Assembly (NCBI GenBank): GCA_914767715.1
Contig: OU612066.1
Location: forward strand, 625,001-689,000
Reading direction: 5' to 3'
Length of the DNA: 64,000 bases
Source: Membranipora membranacea
Taxonomy: Eukaryota; Bryozoa; Gymnolaemata; Cheilostomatida; Membraniporidae
The notes below the pieces were generated by a model that did no database searches, was not told the origin of the DNA, and saw only the letters and a program-made list of their open reading frames with translations. Below are positions 10,221-22,027 of this stretch, one piece after another. Position 1 is the first letter of the stretch, and each line of letters begins with the position of its first letter. The translations under genes were made by a program, and so were the position numbers.

Positions 10221-12771
10221 TAATAGATGATAATCCTGTTAACAAGGGGGGGCTTTCAAGTAGAAACAGCCAAAATCACAATCTGATCGCTCAGTCACTG
10301 AGTGAGCGACACCTGCTAGGCTCTAGCTTTCAGATCGCTCAGTCACTTGATGGAACAATATACATTCGAGTGAGCGATTTGGTAGTCTAAGTGCTCAGAC
10401 TCCAAGGCGCAGGGAGTTACTTGCGCCTTGGAGTATGAGCACTTAGACTAGCGATTTGGGAGCGATTTTGTCTAATTGAAAGACCAAGTTAGTGATAATG
10501 CTGAGCGATGTGATGGTGATAACTTGCTTTAGTAAAGCATCGCTCTTTCTAATTGAAAGACCCCCAGACCACCTTTGGTTGTCTTGCGTGATTCATAGGA
10601 TCTCAAATCTAAGTATTCCTGCGTTCTAATCTACTTAGTCAAAACAATATTAATTTGAAACTACGCGCACACATTTGATGTTATATAACTTATCGTGGGA
10701 GGAATTGACACTTTCACAAATAAAAATTCCTTTTATATAGATATAAGTTAAAAGCTACTCGACACCCATATTTTATGCAGACTAGATAGAAGTTACGGGT
10801 GACTCCAGCTCCAGTATGCAGATAAATCTCACCGAGATGCAGAACCCACATAACATAACGTCGTCATACTGCCTCACAGAATACAGTATGTGAAGATGAG
10901 CAGCTCTGTAGTCACATTGACAATCTGAGACATGGATAAAATATCTGCATAGATGTAAACGGATACACCAGGTAAACTTTGGTGACTTTATTTAGAGTTT
11001 TCGTATTGGTGTACAGAGGGTATATAAACAGCTACTTACTTGATTGGGAAGATTTATAGAAGGTTTTTACTTTAGCAGGTTTTGTATCACACTGAGATTT
11101 AGAGTGTATAGAATCTCCAAACCAGCCACTGGTCACTACATTTAGGGTCATGAGATTTGTTATTCCCTGATCTATACACCAAAAATCTGTATCTATATCA
11201 GCTTTCTGTAATTATGTATGTGGTGTAAACAATGATAAGAAATTAAGTAATTGTAAGCCTTATCCTATCCGAAGCTTATCATAAGATCAGAGCCATAAAG
11301 GCTGTTGTTCGATGATGATGTTTCCCTGATTGCAGAAGTCATAAATCGTCATATTCATATCATTGCATGAGTTAGATTTTGAAATTTTCACAGTTACTTA
11401 CAAATTGAGACGATGAGCCACACTATTGAGTATCAGCTGACTAATCAGTTGACTGATGCTCTCTCTAGTTACCTTTATAAAAGTAGCGGAGACATTGAGA
11501 TGTTTCAGATTAGGGTATCTCTCTATTCTGCTCATACTGCAAGCGCTTATACTGTTTTCTAGAAAGAAATCAAAATGTTATCTACAAAATTATGTGATCC
11601 TGATTTCCATATGTGTTATCTCACACAGTGACAACTAATGACAACTAATGACATCAGGGCAAGGAGTTAGAGACTCCTTGATCAGGGCAAACCACTACTA
11701 TAATTTAGAGTTATCCCCTTTATATCAAGGAGAGCATAACTTGAAATCATTAAATGCAGCCTAAAAGAACATAGCGTTTTGACACACATGATCATCATGA
11801 TGAGACTGACCTGATATATCGAGCTTCTGCAGACTGTGTAATCCTGACTTTCTTACACTGGCACAAACAGACAGAAGATTTATATCCTTGTTGGTCAGAT
11901 CTAAACCTCTCAACACTAACACCTTCAACCTCAATAGATACAAACAAAGAGTTCAGTGTATTATAATAAAACGTGTACGTGAAAATCTTATAGATTAATC
12001 AATTAATTTACACATGATGCCAATAAGTAATTATTCTTTTGTAATTAATGTATCCCAAGGAAAGGAGACAAAGAGTCAGATCTACCTGCACTGGCCGATC
12101 ATACTGAGCCATTCCTGAGATTTACATGCAGAGCAGTAGCTGAGATCTAGCTCTGACAGGCCTGATGAGGATAGCTGTATTATATTATATAGAGCCTGTG
12201 AGCTCTGGGCGTTAACTCTCCTGTGTGTTTCACCGAGCCTCTCCGAGCTCTGTAGATAAGCTGATCGACTTAGGTTAAGGGAAGATAATACTTCACATCC
12301 ATAGGCTTCTGTGAATAACCTTATTACATTAGCAAACTGAAATATGAAAATCATTGGATTACTTGTCCATAATCAGTTATGGGAAGGAGGGATGTTACAA
12401 TTTTTAGCACAGGGAAAATGATAATGAAAATGTGCAAAAGCTCACTAAGTCGAAAATACTAGGGTTAAGCTAGTTACACAAATGGGCAATGATGCCAATG
12501 ATAAGTCTTATTTATGATGGTTACAGAAGAAGATAAAGGAGAAGCATATTAACATAGTAAATTACAAATGTGGGATTCTAATCGCCTAAGAAACTCAGAA
12601 AAGAATCGAGTTGATGTAGACCTGTTTGTCAAGAGCTGTTTTGCAGTGTACTTCAGTTACTTTCTGAGCTAACAGTTTACCGACTATATCTGGAAAGTGC
12701 ATCAAGCTAACCACGCCATCGATATTTAAAGCGATGAACTTTAGACATATCTCGAATAAACTTTCCATCGG
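9929..12771 (-). CDS. LRRC42: leucine-rich repeat protein LRRC42 (N-terminal exons not resolved)
   Basis: Six phase-matched minus-strand exons: 12622-12771, 12086-12336, 11821-11939, 11473-11558, 11040-11205 and 9929-10107 (stop at 9929-9931). They encode 316 residues. Successive pieces follow LRRC42 order: 'ESLFEICLKFIALNIDGV..L..FPDIVGKLL' (like FSLVLGFISDNVDHIDSLIGFP), 'FTEAYGCEVLSSLNLS', LRR strands 'SELDLSYC', 'LKVLVLRGLDLTNKDI', 'LHSLQKLDIS' and 'YPNLKHLNVSATFIK', then a basic tail with 'REPLKRKR'. The family has been linked to nuclear functions in vertebrates, but its role is poorly known. The human protein is about 428 residues, so roughly 80-110 N-terminal residues are missing. They should lie to the right, where transposons fill 12.8-17.6 kb. 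The first listed exon starts after a TAG, so its acceptor is tentative. Confidence 0.82.
10187..10216. repeat. (AT)n microsatellite
   Basis: About 15 perfect AT dinucleotides in the last LRRC42 intron. Confidence 0.9.
10246..10565. mobile_element. MITE with ~20-bp terminal inverted repeats and an internal hairpin
   Basis: 320-base element in LRRC42's last intron. Left end GGGGGGCTTTCAAGTAGAAA mirrors the right end (reverse complement GGGGGTCTTTCAATTAGAAA). Inside, 10384-10450 forms a stem of about 29 bases (TAGTCTAAGTGCTCA / TGAGCACTTAGACTA arms continuing into ACTCCAAGGCGCA / TGCGCCTTGGAGT), and several 'GAGCGAT'/'ATCGCTC' words repeat. No coding capacity. I could not identify a clean target-site duplication, so the superfamily is open. 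Confidence 0.7.
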
Positions 12772-12844
12772 CTAGTCGCAACTACAAATAGTGAGAAACA
12801 CATCTATTACATGAAAGTATACTCTCAACTTCTCCATCTTCAGA

Positions 12845-13260
12845 TGCCGAGGCCCCTTGTACGATCAAGCTTATTGCATTTAAAACTATTGTATGCCCAA
12901 TTTTAGAATATGCTACACCAGTATGGTCACCCTATAATGTTGGTTTGATTAACGCTATTGAAAAGGTGCAAAGACGGGCTGTAAGGTGGACATACCATAT
13001 GAAAAAACTTGACAGTGTGACTGAATGCATGTCTCGTAATGATATCATTTCTCTTCAAAACAGGAGGGATGAGCTAGACATACTTTTCCTATGTAAGTTA
13101 AATACATACGTTCGGTTTACTGCACACCACAATACCAGAGGTACAGTTATCAGTTGGACGCAAAACGTAAATCAGTGGCGACACAGTTATTTCAATCGGG
13201 TCAGAGGTGAGATTAAAGTATACTTTGAAAATCCTACACTAAACTAACTAACATTCTCGT
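12845..13260 (+). mobile_element. LINE reverse-transcriptase C-terminal fragment
   Basis: Open frame ending at 13247 with 'TIVCPILEYATPVWSPYN' and 'AIEKVQRRAVRWTY', the typical post-RT region of CR1/L2-like LINEs. The 5' part, including the catalytic box, is absent. It lies in an upstream LRRC42 intron, antisense to that gene. Left edge is approximate. Confidence 0.8.
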
Positions 13261-13876
13261 CTTCTAACCTCTTATACCTTTATATTATATACTGTATTGT
13301 TGATATGTTCTGTAGCCCGTAAATGAAACACCATTGACCAGTGGCGATCAACTAGCAGTGTTCGGCAAGCATTTTTATGTTATGTTTTCTTTTTGTAAGT
13401 TTTTCACATTAGTGTGTTTTTTCTGGATTATTATTTTCTAAGTTTTTTCATCGAACATAAAAAAATCATCGGCACACCACACTGAACATCGACCCACAGC
13501 TGATTAATATATCCTGCATGCCCACCCTATTAGGCTAGGCGGTTAGGATTAATTGGGATGTAAGGAAGTAAAAGACACCAAAATTAAGTTGCCGCAACTT
13601 AATCGCATTTGTAGAAGCACCCAGTATCCAACCAAGGACCGCAGTGATATAATAGTAAATATGACACCATTTAACCAACCACTACTCCTAGAACTCCCTG
13701 TATTGTGCTTTGTCCAAGGTCAGGATTCAGGTAAAAGAGATTGTGTTTCTTTGTGAGCAAGTCTCAGCGGCAATTCCAGAAAAGACACAGTATATGTGAA
13801 TATGTATATATTTGTTTGCATATACTCTTAGAATATCATATGTTAGCCCTCATCATCATCATGGAGTCAATTTTTA
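13261..13876. other. no gene recognised; probable LINE-derived or unassigned intronic sequence
   Basis: Between a LINE fragment and a MITE. It contains short open frames without family resemblance or convincing splice sites. A small palindrome sits at 13581-13605 (taagttgc/gcaactta). Confidence 0.35.
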
Positions 13877-14055
13877 GTCTAGCCCACAGGTCTACTCCAA
13901 AACCTGGGATTTTGGCAATGTTTGACTGCCCCCCTTGAGTTTTTGTTGTTTTGTTGTTTGACAACAAAAACTCAAGGGGGGGCAGTCAAACCAATGAACT
14001 CATTGGTCAAACATTGCCAAAATCCCAGGTTTTGGAGTAGACCTGTGGTCTAGCC
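13877..14055. mobile_element. hAT-like MITE with 8-bp target-site duplication
   Basis: Element 13885-14047 (163 bases), nearly all of it a hairpin: CACAGGTCTACTCC…GGAGTAGACCTGTG at the ends, with the inner arms 'actgccccccttgagttttt' also pairing. It is flanked by GTCTAGCC at 13877-13884 and again at 14048-14055. An 8-base duplication with CA…TG ends is typical of hAT elements. Confidence 0.8.
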
Positions 14056-14785
14056 CATGAACATGGGCCCCTGGGACTTACATGTCTTTACTTTGCCAAT
14101 GTCCACTATCAACCACCCAAAAAACACCAAACAGGGTAAGACACAAATTTTTTTTTGTTTACAACCTACCTTGAAATCTCTCACACTAACTCACTCATCC
14201 TTCCTCTTTCATTTGCTTCAGGTTTGAAGTTTCTAGCACAAACAGAGCTGACTTTATGGACCAGAGGAAAAATACTTCTACAAAATTCACAAAAACCTGA
14301 GTAGGCTGAAATGGCTGCATGAGTATTGTCATCCCCACATGATTATTGTAATTTTTTTTTCATTTCACTAAATCGGTTCTTTTTACACTCATATATGATT
14401 TCTCATAGTTTATTAGAAGCTTAAAAATTAATGAATATAATTTAGAACTCATATATGAGTGTAAAAAGAACCAATTCAGTGAAATAAAAAAAAAAGTACA
14501 ATAATCATGTGGGGATGTCGGTACTCATGCAGTCATTTCAGCCTACTCAGGTTTTTGTGAATTTTGTAGAAGTATTTTTTTCTCTGGTCCATAAAGTCAG
14601 CTCTGTTTGTGCTAGAAACTTCAAACCTGAAGCAAATGAAAGAGGAAGGATGAGCGAGTTAGTGTGAGAGATTCCAAGGTAGGTTGTAAACAAAAAAAAT
14701 TTTGTGTCTTACCCTGTTTGGTGTTTTTTGGGTGGTTGATAGTGGACATTGGCAAAGTAAAGACATGTAAGTAAGTCCCATGAAC
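14054..14785. mobile_element. large fold-back element (~330-bp arms)
   Basis: Arms of about 330 bases, around 14073-14400 and 14450-14779, are inverted copies with few mismatches (for example 'gccaatgtccactatcaacc' against 'ggttgatagtggacattggc'), joined by a short AT-rich centre near 14400-14450. 'cccatgaac' occurs directly left (14054-14062) and right (14777-14785), a possible 9-base target duplication. No ORF belongs to it. It sits immediately right of the hAT-like MITE and left of a LINE fragment, so insertions are stacked. Confidence 0.8.
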
Positions 14786-15625
14786 CCTATTTTGTTTAAC
14801 TGAGTTGCCAATATACGGACCGGATTACATCTGAATTGAGCAATGTTACCATAATCAAGTATGCTGATGACACCTGTATCATTGGCTGCATTTCCAATCA
14901 ACAAGATCTAGACTCATACTTTAACGAGATAGACAGGATTTCTAAGCAATGTTCTGACTATGATCTTTTATTAAATGCCAGCAAAACTCAGGAAATATTA
15001 TTTTCTACTCAACGAACTAAGCCCCATACCCCTCCTATTGTTTTAAATGGTGAAAGCATTACTATGTGTGACAAAGTCACTTATCTTGGTATTATGTCAG
15101 ATCAAAAGCTGCGCTTTGAAGAACACATTCAGTCTGTTGTGAGTAAAGCTGAGCAGCGAATGTATATTGTCAGGAATTTTGTACATCTTAGCACCATACC
15201 CCTTGCCACTATGTTATTTAAAAGTTTTATTGTTTCCCTGCTCACTTATTGTTTACCAGTATTAGACACTACTATTTTTGCTAAAGACAAGAAACGTTTG
15301 AGCAAGTTTTTTTGATCAGGCCTCAAAGCTCAAACTCCAAGTAGATGATCTCGACAGCCTTATGACTAAGCGTACCAAAACACTTGCCCTCCGATATATC
15401 CATGACGATGACCACTTTATGAACAACTTCCTTGCTAAATGCCCCTCAGGCAGGTATCGAACAATTAAACACAGAAGTGCCCTTGGTAAAGACTGCTTTT
15501 TGAGGCATGCTATCCATATTTTAAATGATATTCTCTTTTAATCATCCATCCATTTTTCCTTGTATGTGCTGGCTCCTTTTCAGTATGAGTATGAACACCC
15601 TATCTCGCAACATATTATAATTATT
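14786..15625 (+). mobile_element. LINE reverse-transcriptase fragment, frameshifted
   Basis: Frame 14836-15315 carries the catalytic box 'IKYADDTCIIG', then 'LLLNASKTQEILFS', 'VTYLGIMSDQKLRFEEHI' and a C-terminal region. A frame change near 15310 continues with 'KTLALRYIHDDDHFMNNF' to a stop near 15540. 5'-truncated and inactive. Its 3' UTR runs into the perfect palindrome at 15626. Confidence 0.82.
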
Positions 15626-15802
15626 TTACTAGCTAGGACTCCACTGACACAATTGACTTGTACCTGCTACAATTGGTCTGGATTGATTGATTGTATTCTA
15701 TCACTAACTTACTGAGTAAGTTAGTGATAGAATACAATCAATCAATCCAGACCAATTGTAGCAGGTACAAGTCAATTGTGTCAGTGGAGTCCTAGCTAGT
15801 AA
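15626..15802. repeat. perfect 177-base palindrome (88-bp arms, 1-base centre)
   Basis: Left arm 15626-15713 and right arm 15715-15802 are exact reverse complements over all 88 bases, with one G (15714) between them. Arms begin TTACTAGCTAGGACTCC and meet at ACTAACTTACT-G-AGTAAGTTAGT. The left arm looks like the 3' end of the preceding LINE ('ttgattgattgtattctat' tail), so the right arm may be an inverted copy of that tail. Confidence 0.92.
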
Positions 15803-15955
15803 GGTGACATCAAGGAGTTAGTTCCTTGCTGATATACCAAATCCTTTTCAACATTAATCAATGGCTAGCTTTGGTAGAGGATGAGCTCTTGACAAGACAA
15901 GCTTGATGTTATGGTGTTATTTTCAAAGTTTCCCGCAATATAATACTGTTATTAC

Positions 15956-16008
15956 CTCCCCAAGCAAAAACCAGTAATATGAAAGCAGGCCTTATCCGTC
16001 AAAACCAT
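15956..16008 (-). CDS. candidate first coding exon of LRRC42 (tentative)
   Basis: Minus-strand ATG (16006-16008) followed by 17 open codons and a GTAATA donor (phase 2). It lies head-to-head with CDK9. It is offered only because LRRC42 needs 5' exons in this direction; no intermediate exon linking it to 12771 was found and the residues show no family match. Confidence 0.2.
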
Positions 16009-16072
16009 ATTGAATTATAAGTACGGATTCGTTACTAGTAGTTTAGGTCTATTTCACCATTTCCGGCAAGCA

Positions 16073-17607
16073 TCAGTGAAAGATTTTTGCTATCGGGAGC
16101 ACAAAATTGAAGGTCGTTTGAGGTCATTCAATCAGGTACTCCTTGATTTGATTGGTTTAAGAAAGATCAACTTTAATTGGTTGATTGTTAATTAATCTCC
16201 CAACTGATTGTAACCAGAGACTATAGATATATAGATATATCTATAGTCTCTGTTGTAACTATGTTAGGGATTTCCCACTGTCCATAATTAGGGGAAATAC
16301 CTTACTGGTGTGATTGAGGCAGTGTTAGTGCTAGTCACTGAATTAAATTCTTCTCATAGAATGGAAATAGTATCATAGCGTTATACAGTTAGTACACTAA
16401 ACACAGAGACCCATCTGACTGTTATCTGATTGGCTGTCCCTAGTAGCATGAATAATTAACCTGAGAAATTGTCTTGTTTACAAAATTGCAAACAGTAATT
16501 ATACCCCTACAGTGTCGATGATTTGGGCATTTCTAGATTGCTACTAGGAACTGGCTATTTTTGCAAGCCCTTTGTTTTGCAAAAGAAAGCTAATGATGCT
16601 ATTCCAGATATGGAATTCAATGGTGCTAGTGAATTCAATGATTGGTAAATGCAAATTTAGCTTCATTATATATGAAGACTAACAACAAAATGTTAAACTA
16701 GACAGAACATGGTAATAGATGTGCATTTGCCACGTGAATCAGAAATTATTCAAATACTGACCAAGATGATGTCTGCAAAATAAAAAGCGGATATAAAAGA
16801 ATGCAAACAAAAACACAATACTATAAATTCCCATATCTGACAAAGTTACAATAAAAATGTTTAGAGCACAGCTATCCCTCTCTCAATACATGGACTACAT
16901 GCAAGTTCTCTAATGCCCCTGTTATTGGGCAGTAGGAGGAATTCGGATGCACCCTTTGTGACATCACTCCCCACATTTAGGACATTCCACCACGAATAGT
17001 CATTTGTCAATCCATTAACCAGTAAGCTGGCTTCCAACATGTGTTCCACTCTGAAAGCATGTTGAGAGCTTCCTTGATAGAATCAGTGATTTCTACGGAA
17101 ACCGGAAATGTCCCGACAACTTGATATCCTATATTAGTAGGTACTACCACAAAGAACATTGGAAGATAATACTTTGTTGTCTTGTAGCTAGCATCTAGTA
17201 AACAAATTTCATCTCTGTAATGATAAATCCGTTTTGGAATTATTGAATTCAATTTCTTGTTCGCAGCGAATGCTCTATGGTTCACATATCTCATGCCCTG
17301 TTCAATTTTGCATTCCGATAGACACGCTAGCAGCATGGAGCATGGTTGAATTGGAAATGACGTGAGGAATAGAAAAACCACATGCACATAGCACTAGACT
17401 CGACACGCTGCATTCATATTACATAACTAGCATACATGGACAGGCTACATCAAACTCTACTCCATACAAAACAAACATCACATCTATTATCTAAAGATGC
17501 CGCCCATGTGGTTTTGTTTACAAACAAATAAATGTACACGCCTACCTTAAAATGACCTTCCAACGACCTTCAATTTTGTGCTCCAGATAGCAAAAATCTC
17601 AGTGAAA
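16073..17607 (-). mobile_element. Mutator-like (MULE) element, copy 1, with 9-bp TSD
   Basis: Element 16082-17598 (1517 bases), flanked by TCAGTGAAA at 16073-16081 and 17599-17607. Terminal inverted repeats of about 47 bases start GATTTTTGCTATC(G/T)GGAGC and end in the mirror image. A 9-base duplication is the Mutator hallmark. The minus-strand ORF 17007-17387 has the start of a MULE transposase core: 'LLDASYKTTKYYLP' (first catalytic Asp), 'VGTFPVSVEITDSIKEAL' and 'WKPAYWLMD' (second Asp), then an immediate TGA. The rest of the catalytic domain, with the Glu, is missing, so the element is non-autonomous. A symmetric hairpin lies near 16217-16252. It is the same as 59581-61097. Confidence 0.88.
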
Positions 17608-17700
17608 AGATTTGGAGTAAATATTTTGGAAATCTGACATAGTTTGAGGAAGAAGAGCTGGCAATATTACATTCTCTCAGTGGTGTTATCAAGATTCACA

Positions 17701-20700
17701 ATGAGCAAGCAGTTAGAAATGCTTGAGGAACTTGACTTTCCATTTTGTAGGGATGTTTCAAGGTATCAAAAGGAAGCAAAAGTTGGACAGGGTACCTTTG
17801 GAGAGGTTTTTAAAGCTAGATGTAATGAAACTGGACGTTTGGTAGCCTTGAAAAAGGTATTGATGGAAAATGAGCGAGAAGGGTTTCCTATCACCGCCCT
17901 GAGGGAGATAAGGATTTTACAGCTCCTCAAGAATGAGAATGTTGTGAGGTTAATAGAGATATGCAGAACCAAAGCCAACCAGTTCAACAGATATAAGAGC
18001 ACATTCTACTTGGTATTTGAGTTTTGTGATCATGACTTAGCTGGGCTTCTCAGTAACCAAGCAGTTAAGTTTGGGCTGTCTGAGCAGAAGGAGATCATGA
18101 AGCAGCTATGCAATGGTTTATTCTTCATTCACCACAACAAGATCTTACATCGTGACATGAAGGCAGCCAATATCCTCATCACAAAGAGAGGAGTACTAAA
18201 ACTTGCAGATTTTGGATTATCAAGAGCGTTCAGTATTCCCCCGCCAAATGATCCTCGAAACAGGTGAAACGCTTTAAACTACCATTAGGATGATTCATCA
18301 ATATTTGATTAATCTTATTATCATGCCTGAGTGTTAAGAGAAATATGTTTGTAGCCCACTCACGCTCGCTTGATTCTGTTCTTTGACAACAAATTCCAGT
18401 TTGGTTATTACAGCAATGCTGCTAATCCCCTATTCTTCCTTTATATAATACACAGTTTTCTGAGCTCTGATTTAGGCCTCAATTTCGAGTTGTCCTCTCT
18501 CCAGTTTGGTACTTTTAACCAACGCTGCATAGGAAAAACGTGCTGAAAAGAGGGTTATCTTGAAAACCGATTATAATAGGATAAAAATTATTTTTGATTC
18601 AGAATCTGTAACATCGATAACTCATATGGACATCGTTTGGGACATAATTTTAGTATTTGGATAATCAATTATAGCATTTTCTGCCTGTTTTGCGGACAAT
18701 TTGGCAGAATTGTTCACGAGTTTCGTCACTATAAAATTAAGATTTATCAACATTCAAGCCTCCAATGATTTGGAAACTCTGTCTCACAGGGTTTTCAATG
18801 GTGCAGACTCTGAATCAAAAATCATTTTTATTCTAACTAAGCGGTTTCCAAGATAACCCTCTTTCAGCAGGTTTTTCCTATGCGGCGTGGGTAAAAAGTA
18901 CCAACCTGGAGAGAGGACAACTCCGAATTGAGGCATGAATAAGAGCTCAGAAAACTGTCTATTGGCAAATACTAATATGTAAATGGATATAAATATTAAT
19001 CAGGTTAATTTATTATGATCTCGATCCGCATTATGAAAGATGTCTGACCTCTAACTCCTTGGTCTGACATATTCTATATAATCTATATATTTATGATGAT
19101 AGATACACTAATCGAGTGGTGACTCTGTGGTACAGACCTCCAGAGTTACTATTAGGCGAGAGAGATTACGGTCCACCTATAGATATGTGGGGAGCCGGCT
19201 GTATCATGGCTGAATTATGGACTCGTACACCAATCATGCAGGTTCGAACTAATATCCATTGAATATTAAGGTCGGTTTTGAGCTGTAGGCATTAACCTCA
19301 GGCTTATGTATGAGTATAGAAAGATCACACATCAGAACCTATTCTTGAAATTTGAGTCTGGTGTTGTAGTTCACTTACTTTAATTGAAAAAACTTACGCT
19401 GAGCATCTGAATGCTTCTAGCGTAATAATATTACCTAGTACTACAGCTCTGAAATCAAACTCACGTTTTTTAAACTATCATTCTTCAATATTGTACCAAT
19501 TATCTCCGGATTTCAAGTGTACGGCCTGAGGACCACGCATCATATTAACTGTCACAAGACTTAGGCCTCATCTCGCTGACAAGTATCCTACGCATATTCT
19601 GTTGCAATTTTTGTCAAACAAGTTTCAAATTCAAAATTAAAATGAAAAAAAAAAAGAAAACAGTAACCAATGGCAGTGCAAATAAAAATTGTTGCCGATT
19701 CGGTTTAGAGTGACAAATGTCATTGGGGGAGCCTAATAATGTGTTCATGGATGACTTACTAAATTATACACAGTTCACATTATTAGCAGTCTAATATTTT
19801 TCCTGAAGGGGCTATCGCTCTACTCAAATGTTGATGAAACTTTCAGTTTTCCTGTTCAACTGTCAAATTGTAAGTTTGGTTTTCCTGTACATCGTGCTCA
19901 ATATTCTGTCCAGAAATCTTAGTGGTTGTGTTTTTAGGGGTTACCTTGCCTCCTTTGATCATATAACCTATAAAGGAGGCAGATGAGACTTTTTGCTGCG
20001 AAAACTCAATTTTCTTAACTAACTACAATTTATCTCCTTACACAATAATCCAAACATACAAACTATATTCTGAAACTCTTTATCATTTTATTACAATTAA
20101 TTTAAGGTATTGTAATGGCGCACACCAATTATCTTGTTTTATATATCATTGGGAGGCTCTCAACGCCACATTTATTTGCGTCACGTCATATGAGGCAATG
20201 TCACAACCATTGCAAGTCATGAAGAAAAATAACTCGTTAGAACATGTCTTTTGAGGGACAAAATATGGTAGTCTCTTTCATTCTTTTTGTTCCGACATGA
20301 TAGTCATAGAAGTAATCCCAATGTCTAGACATGATAGTCATAGAAGTAATCCCAATGTCTAGACATGATAAAGCACAAACACATTAAGGGTACCAAACAT
20401 TTTCTAAAAATGTGTTTTTTGCATAAGCTCGCCACTCTTGGACAATTTCCGGAACAGGTGAATGACTGTGAGTTGTATAAAAATTACCAGGAGATAATTG
20501 GAAGCAGCAACAAAAAAAACTTTGATCCTACCTTCATTTGTTTAGAAGTTATCCCTAAAACAGTCAAATTACATGTAGAATGATTACATAACTTCATGTG
20601 ACATATCGCTGTTGAAAATTGTTTCCTCAGTTCGGACATCAATAGCTTTACGATGGTATATAGCAATATGATTACCCAAATTTACTTTTGCTATACCTTA

Positions 20701-22027
20701 ATTAATAATGATAAATTCAAAAACCTCATCTATTACAATAAAATTCATGATTTTGTTTTATATATATTAGGCTAAGTATTTAAATTAAACTGTAAGTATT
20801 TCAATAAAATTTTATGTATAGGGTCCTATAATGTTTTTCCTAAAATTTTTCCTGAAAGGTTTTTCAGGTGAGAATTTTATAGTAATTAAAATTCAGAGCT
20901 GGATTATTATAACTTATTTTTAATTGAATGATAAATTTATGAATATTGAAACTTTTCTTAAATTTTTCTTTCATAATATAGGTTAGCATAGGAAGCCTAT
21001 GAATATCTTCTCGTTTCTATCCCAATTTCCCTGGCTGCCAGACCGTAATGATAGCACTATAAAACATTTCCATTATGCGATCTCATCTGTTTAGCGACCC
21101 CCAATTTTTGTAGAACTAGGTTATCTAGATGCAAGTGATTACATTTCAACGGCCTATTTTATTTGAGCTTGCTGCATACACAATATTTAATCTACATACC
21201 TTCATATCCCCTGGCTGTAGTAGCTGAAGAAGATTGTGATGATTTTAGTTCTAAAATATTCAGATCTTGTTTTCTGACCGTATCCATATCATACTGAAGA
21301 AAAACGTAAAAAAACTTGAAAGCAGTGTTTTCTATCACTCTTTGCGCATTTGATTGATGGAAATTCTAGTCGCAGGAGGATATAATCCCAAATTTTGAAC
21401 TTGTGACATTTCTAAGACATGAATGACCTCCCGTTCTGTCCACAATCTCATCCCACGAGACTTGAATGTTTTATCTACTCTAAGGGTCTCAGACACCATA
21501 TCAGTACAGTATACTTATATATGTTTATAAGTTTATATTTCTGTATTTAGGGCGATGCTGAGACTAAACAAATAACACTGATAAGTCAACTGTGCGGTAC
21601 AATATCAGAGGAGGTGTGGCCAGGTGTGTCTAAATTAGATCTGTTCGATAAAATGCATTTACCTAAAGATCTGAGGCGCAGAGTAAAGGAGCGTCTCAGA
21701 CCGTATGTGAAAGACTCGTACGCCCTAGATCTGCTCGATAAACTGCTGACTCTAAACCCCTCTAAGAGACTGACAGCAGACACGTCTCTCGATCACTCAT
21801 TCTTCTGGGAGGATCCTATGCCAAGTCAGGCTGAGTTCGCTAAGATGTTATCTCAGCACACCACTAGTATGTTTGAGATGCTGGCTCCTCGAGGGCCGAG
21901 ACACGGAGCAGCTCATCATCAGCACAGACAGAGAACCCACGCCCAGCAGCCAGGTGGCGGCGCGGGGCCTCAGGGAGGTGTCCCTACTCAACAGAAACCA
22001 GGCCAGCACTTTGACAAAGTCTACTAG
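17701..22027 (+). CDS. CDK9: cyclin-dependent kinase 9 (P-TEFb catalytic subunit)
   Basis: Serine/threonine kinase that, with cyclin T, phosphorylates the RNA polymerase II C-terminal domain and pause factors to release elongation. Exons 17701-18263, 19103-19241 and 21551-22027 join in phase (392 residues; human 372). ATG 17701 was chosen because '[20 protein letters not shown]' matches the CDK9 N-terminus; an open frame continues upstream but without similarity. Seen: glycine loop 'GQGTFGEV', '[20 protein letters not shown]' with the VAIK-type Lys and a PITALRE-type signature, '[12 protein letters not shown]' catalytic loop, 'DFGLSRAF', T-loop Thr in '[15 protein letters not shown]', '[13 protein letters not shown]', '[17 protein letters not shown]'. 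The tail is Gly/Gln-rich and ends in 'FDKVY', like human 'FERVF'. All catalytic residues are intact. A MULE insertion lies 94 bases upstream of the ATG. Confidence 0.96.
18452..18958. mobile_element. fold-back element in CDK9 intron 1
   Basis: Inverted repeats of about 150 bases, starting ACAGTTTTCTGAGCTC and ending GAGCTCAGAAAACTGT, with matching inner blocks ('gttgtcctctctccag' / 'ctggagagaggacaac'; 'aatcaaaaatca' / 'tgatt…'). About 200 bases of unique sequence lie between. Non-coding. Target duplication not evident. Confidence 0.72.
19242..21550. other. CDK9 intron 2 (2.3 kb)
   Basis: AT-rich, no recognisable coding sequence. A perfect tandem duplication of 34 bases lies at about 20296-20363 ('catgatagtcatagaagtaa…'). 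Confidence 0.6.

Noticed and set aside
16861-17049. Second ORF of the MULE (62 aa, also at 60360-60548)
   Set aside because: Overlaps the end of the transposase frame and shows no transposase motif; probably non-coding remnant of the element.
17644-17700. Upstream extension of the CDK9 frame (19 residues)
   Set aside because: The ATG at 17701 matches the family start; the upstream residues do not.
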